Assembly (NCBI GenBank): GCA_964352985.1
Contig: CAYGUK010000024.1
Location: 1 to 42,647 of the forward strand
Source of the DNA: CAYGUK01 sp964352985
GTDB lineage: Bacteria; Pseudomonadota; Gammaproteobacteria; JAHCLG01
DNA: 42,647 bases
Reading direction: 5' to 3'
In this document: positions 42,545-42,647 of the stretch, in pieces
Position numbering within the stretch: position 1 is the stretch's first letter
Layout: each line of letters starts with the position of its first letter
Position numbers and translations under genes: made by a program
The notes under the pieces: model-generated
Database searches by the model: none
Told to the model about the DNA's origin: nothing
What the model saw: the letters and a program-made list of their open reading frames with translations, nothing else

Positions 42545-42647
42545 TCAATTTTTCCCAACTACATGAGTACCTATAAAATTCATTGTTGTATCTCCCACAT
42601 TCCGCGGATCTGAATTAGAGAAATTCTGATTTTTTTGTTCCCGAAGC
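42545..42647 (-). CDS. C-terminal 33 residues of a minus-strand gene running off the window
   Basis: On the minus strand one frame is open from the window edge to a TGA at 42547-42545. It reads FSNSDPRNVGDTTMNFIGTH and ends VVGKN, with a protein-like composition, while the other two minus frames stop early or look less natural. Position and convergent orientation to mltB with a hairpin between support a real 3' end. The family cannot be told from this piece. Confidence 0.45.
   Translation of the reverse strand, partial: LREQKNQNFSNSDPRNVGDTTMNFIGTHVVGKN

Overview
The window is AT-rich chromosomal DNA from a gammaproteobacterium. Its housekeeping proteins (Prs, L25/Ctc, Pth, YchF, DnaE, AccA, TilS, RNase HII, MltB, FabV, YdiJ) read as ordinary gammaproteobacterial versions. 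The order tRNA-Gln, prs, rplY, pth, ychF and the order rnhB, dnaE, accA, tilS are conserved in this class. Low GC, many small exported proteins of unknown function, a 2106-residue glycosyltransferase-like protein and a cNMP-binding patatin suggest a host-associated member of the Legionellales (Coxiella/Legionella/Berkiella type). That placement is an inference, not a database result.

Layout. Positions 1-391 hold the 5' part of a minus-strand gene. A tRNA-Gln with a good promoter precedes prs (628-1575). About 8.4 kb of accessory DNA then separates prs from rplY: an S66 LD-carboxypeptidase coupled to a secreted NlpC/P60 hydrolase, a small Cys-rich membrane protein, a decayed IS630-type transposase, a GGDEF-EAL protein and a cNMP-patatin. 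The core order resumes with rplY-pth-ychF (10046-12395). From 12.5 to 19.0 kb lie small exported proteins, an L,D-transpeptidase, fabV convergent with fpr, and a soluble pseudo-receiver/histidine kinase.

From 19.1 to 29.1 kb a minus-strand block runs dnaE-accA-tilS-corB-ydiJ, with translational overlaps at accA/tilS and corB/ydiJ. A 10-N assembly gap interrupts the start of accA. From 29.1 to 40.5 kb a second accessory block separates dnaE from rnhB: a candidate small RNA, an SDR oxidoreductase, the giant gene, the remnant of a second copy of that gene, a small acidic protein, and a class II ribonucleotide reductase behind rnhB. The end holds mltB with a His-rich N-terminus and the 3' end of another minus-strand gene.

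How it fits together. Four exported enzymes act on cell-wall peptidoglycan: LD-carboxypeptidase, NlpC/P60, L,D-transpeptidase and MltB. Three genes (GGDEF-EAL, an 87-residue exported Cys-rich protein, the pseudo-receiver kinase) have an ACTATACTT promoter element like the sigma-S -10 consensus. The most notable undescribed element is the giant gene together with a second copy that has collapsed to its first dozen codons joined to its last ~85.
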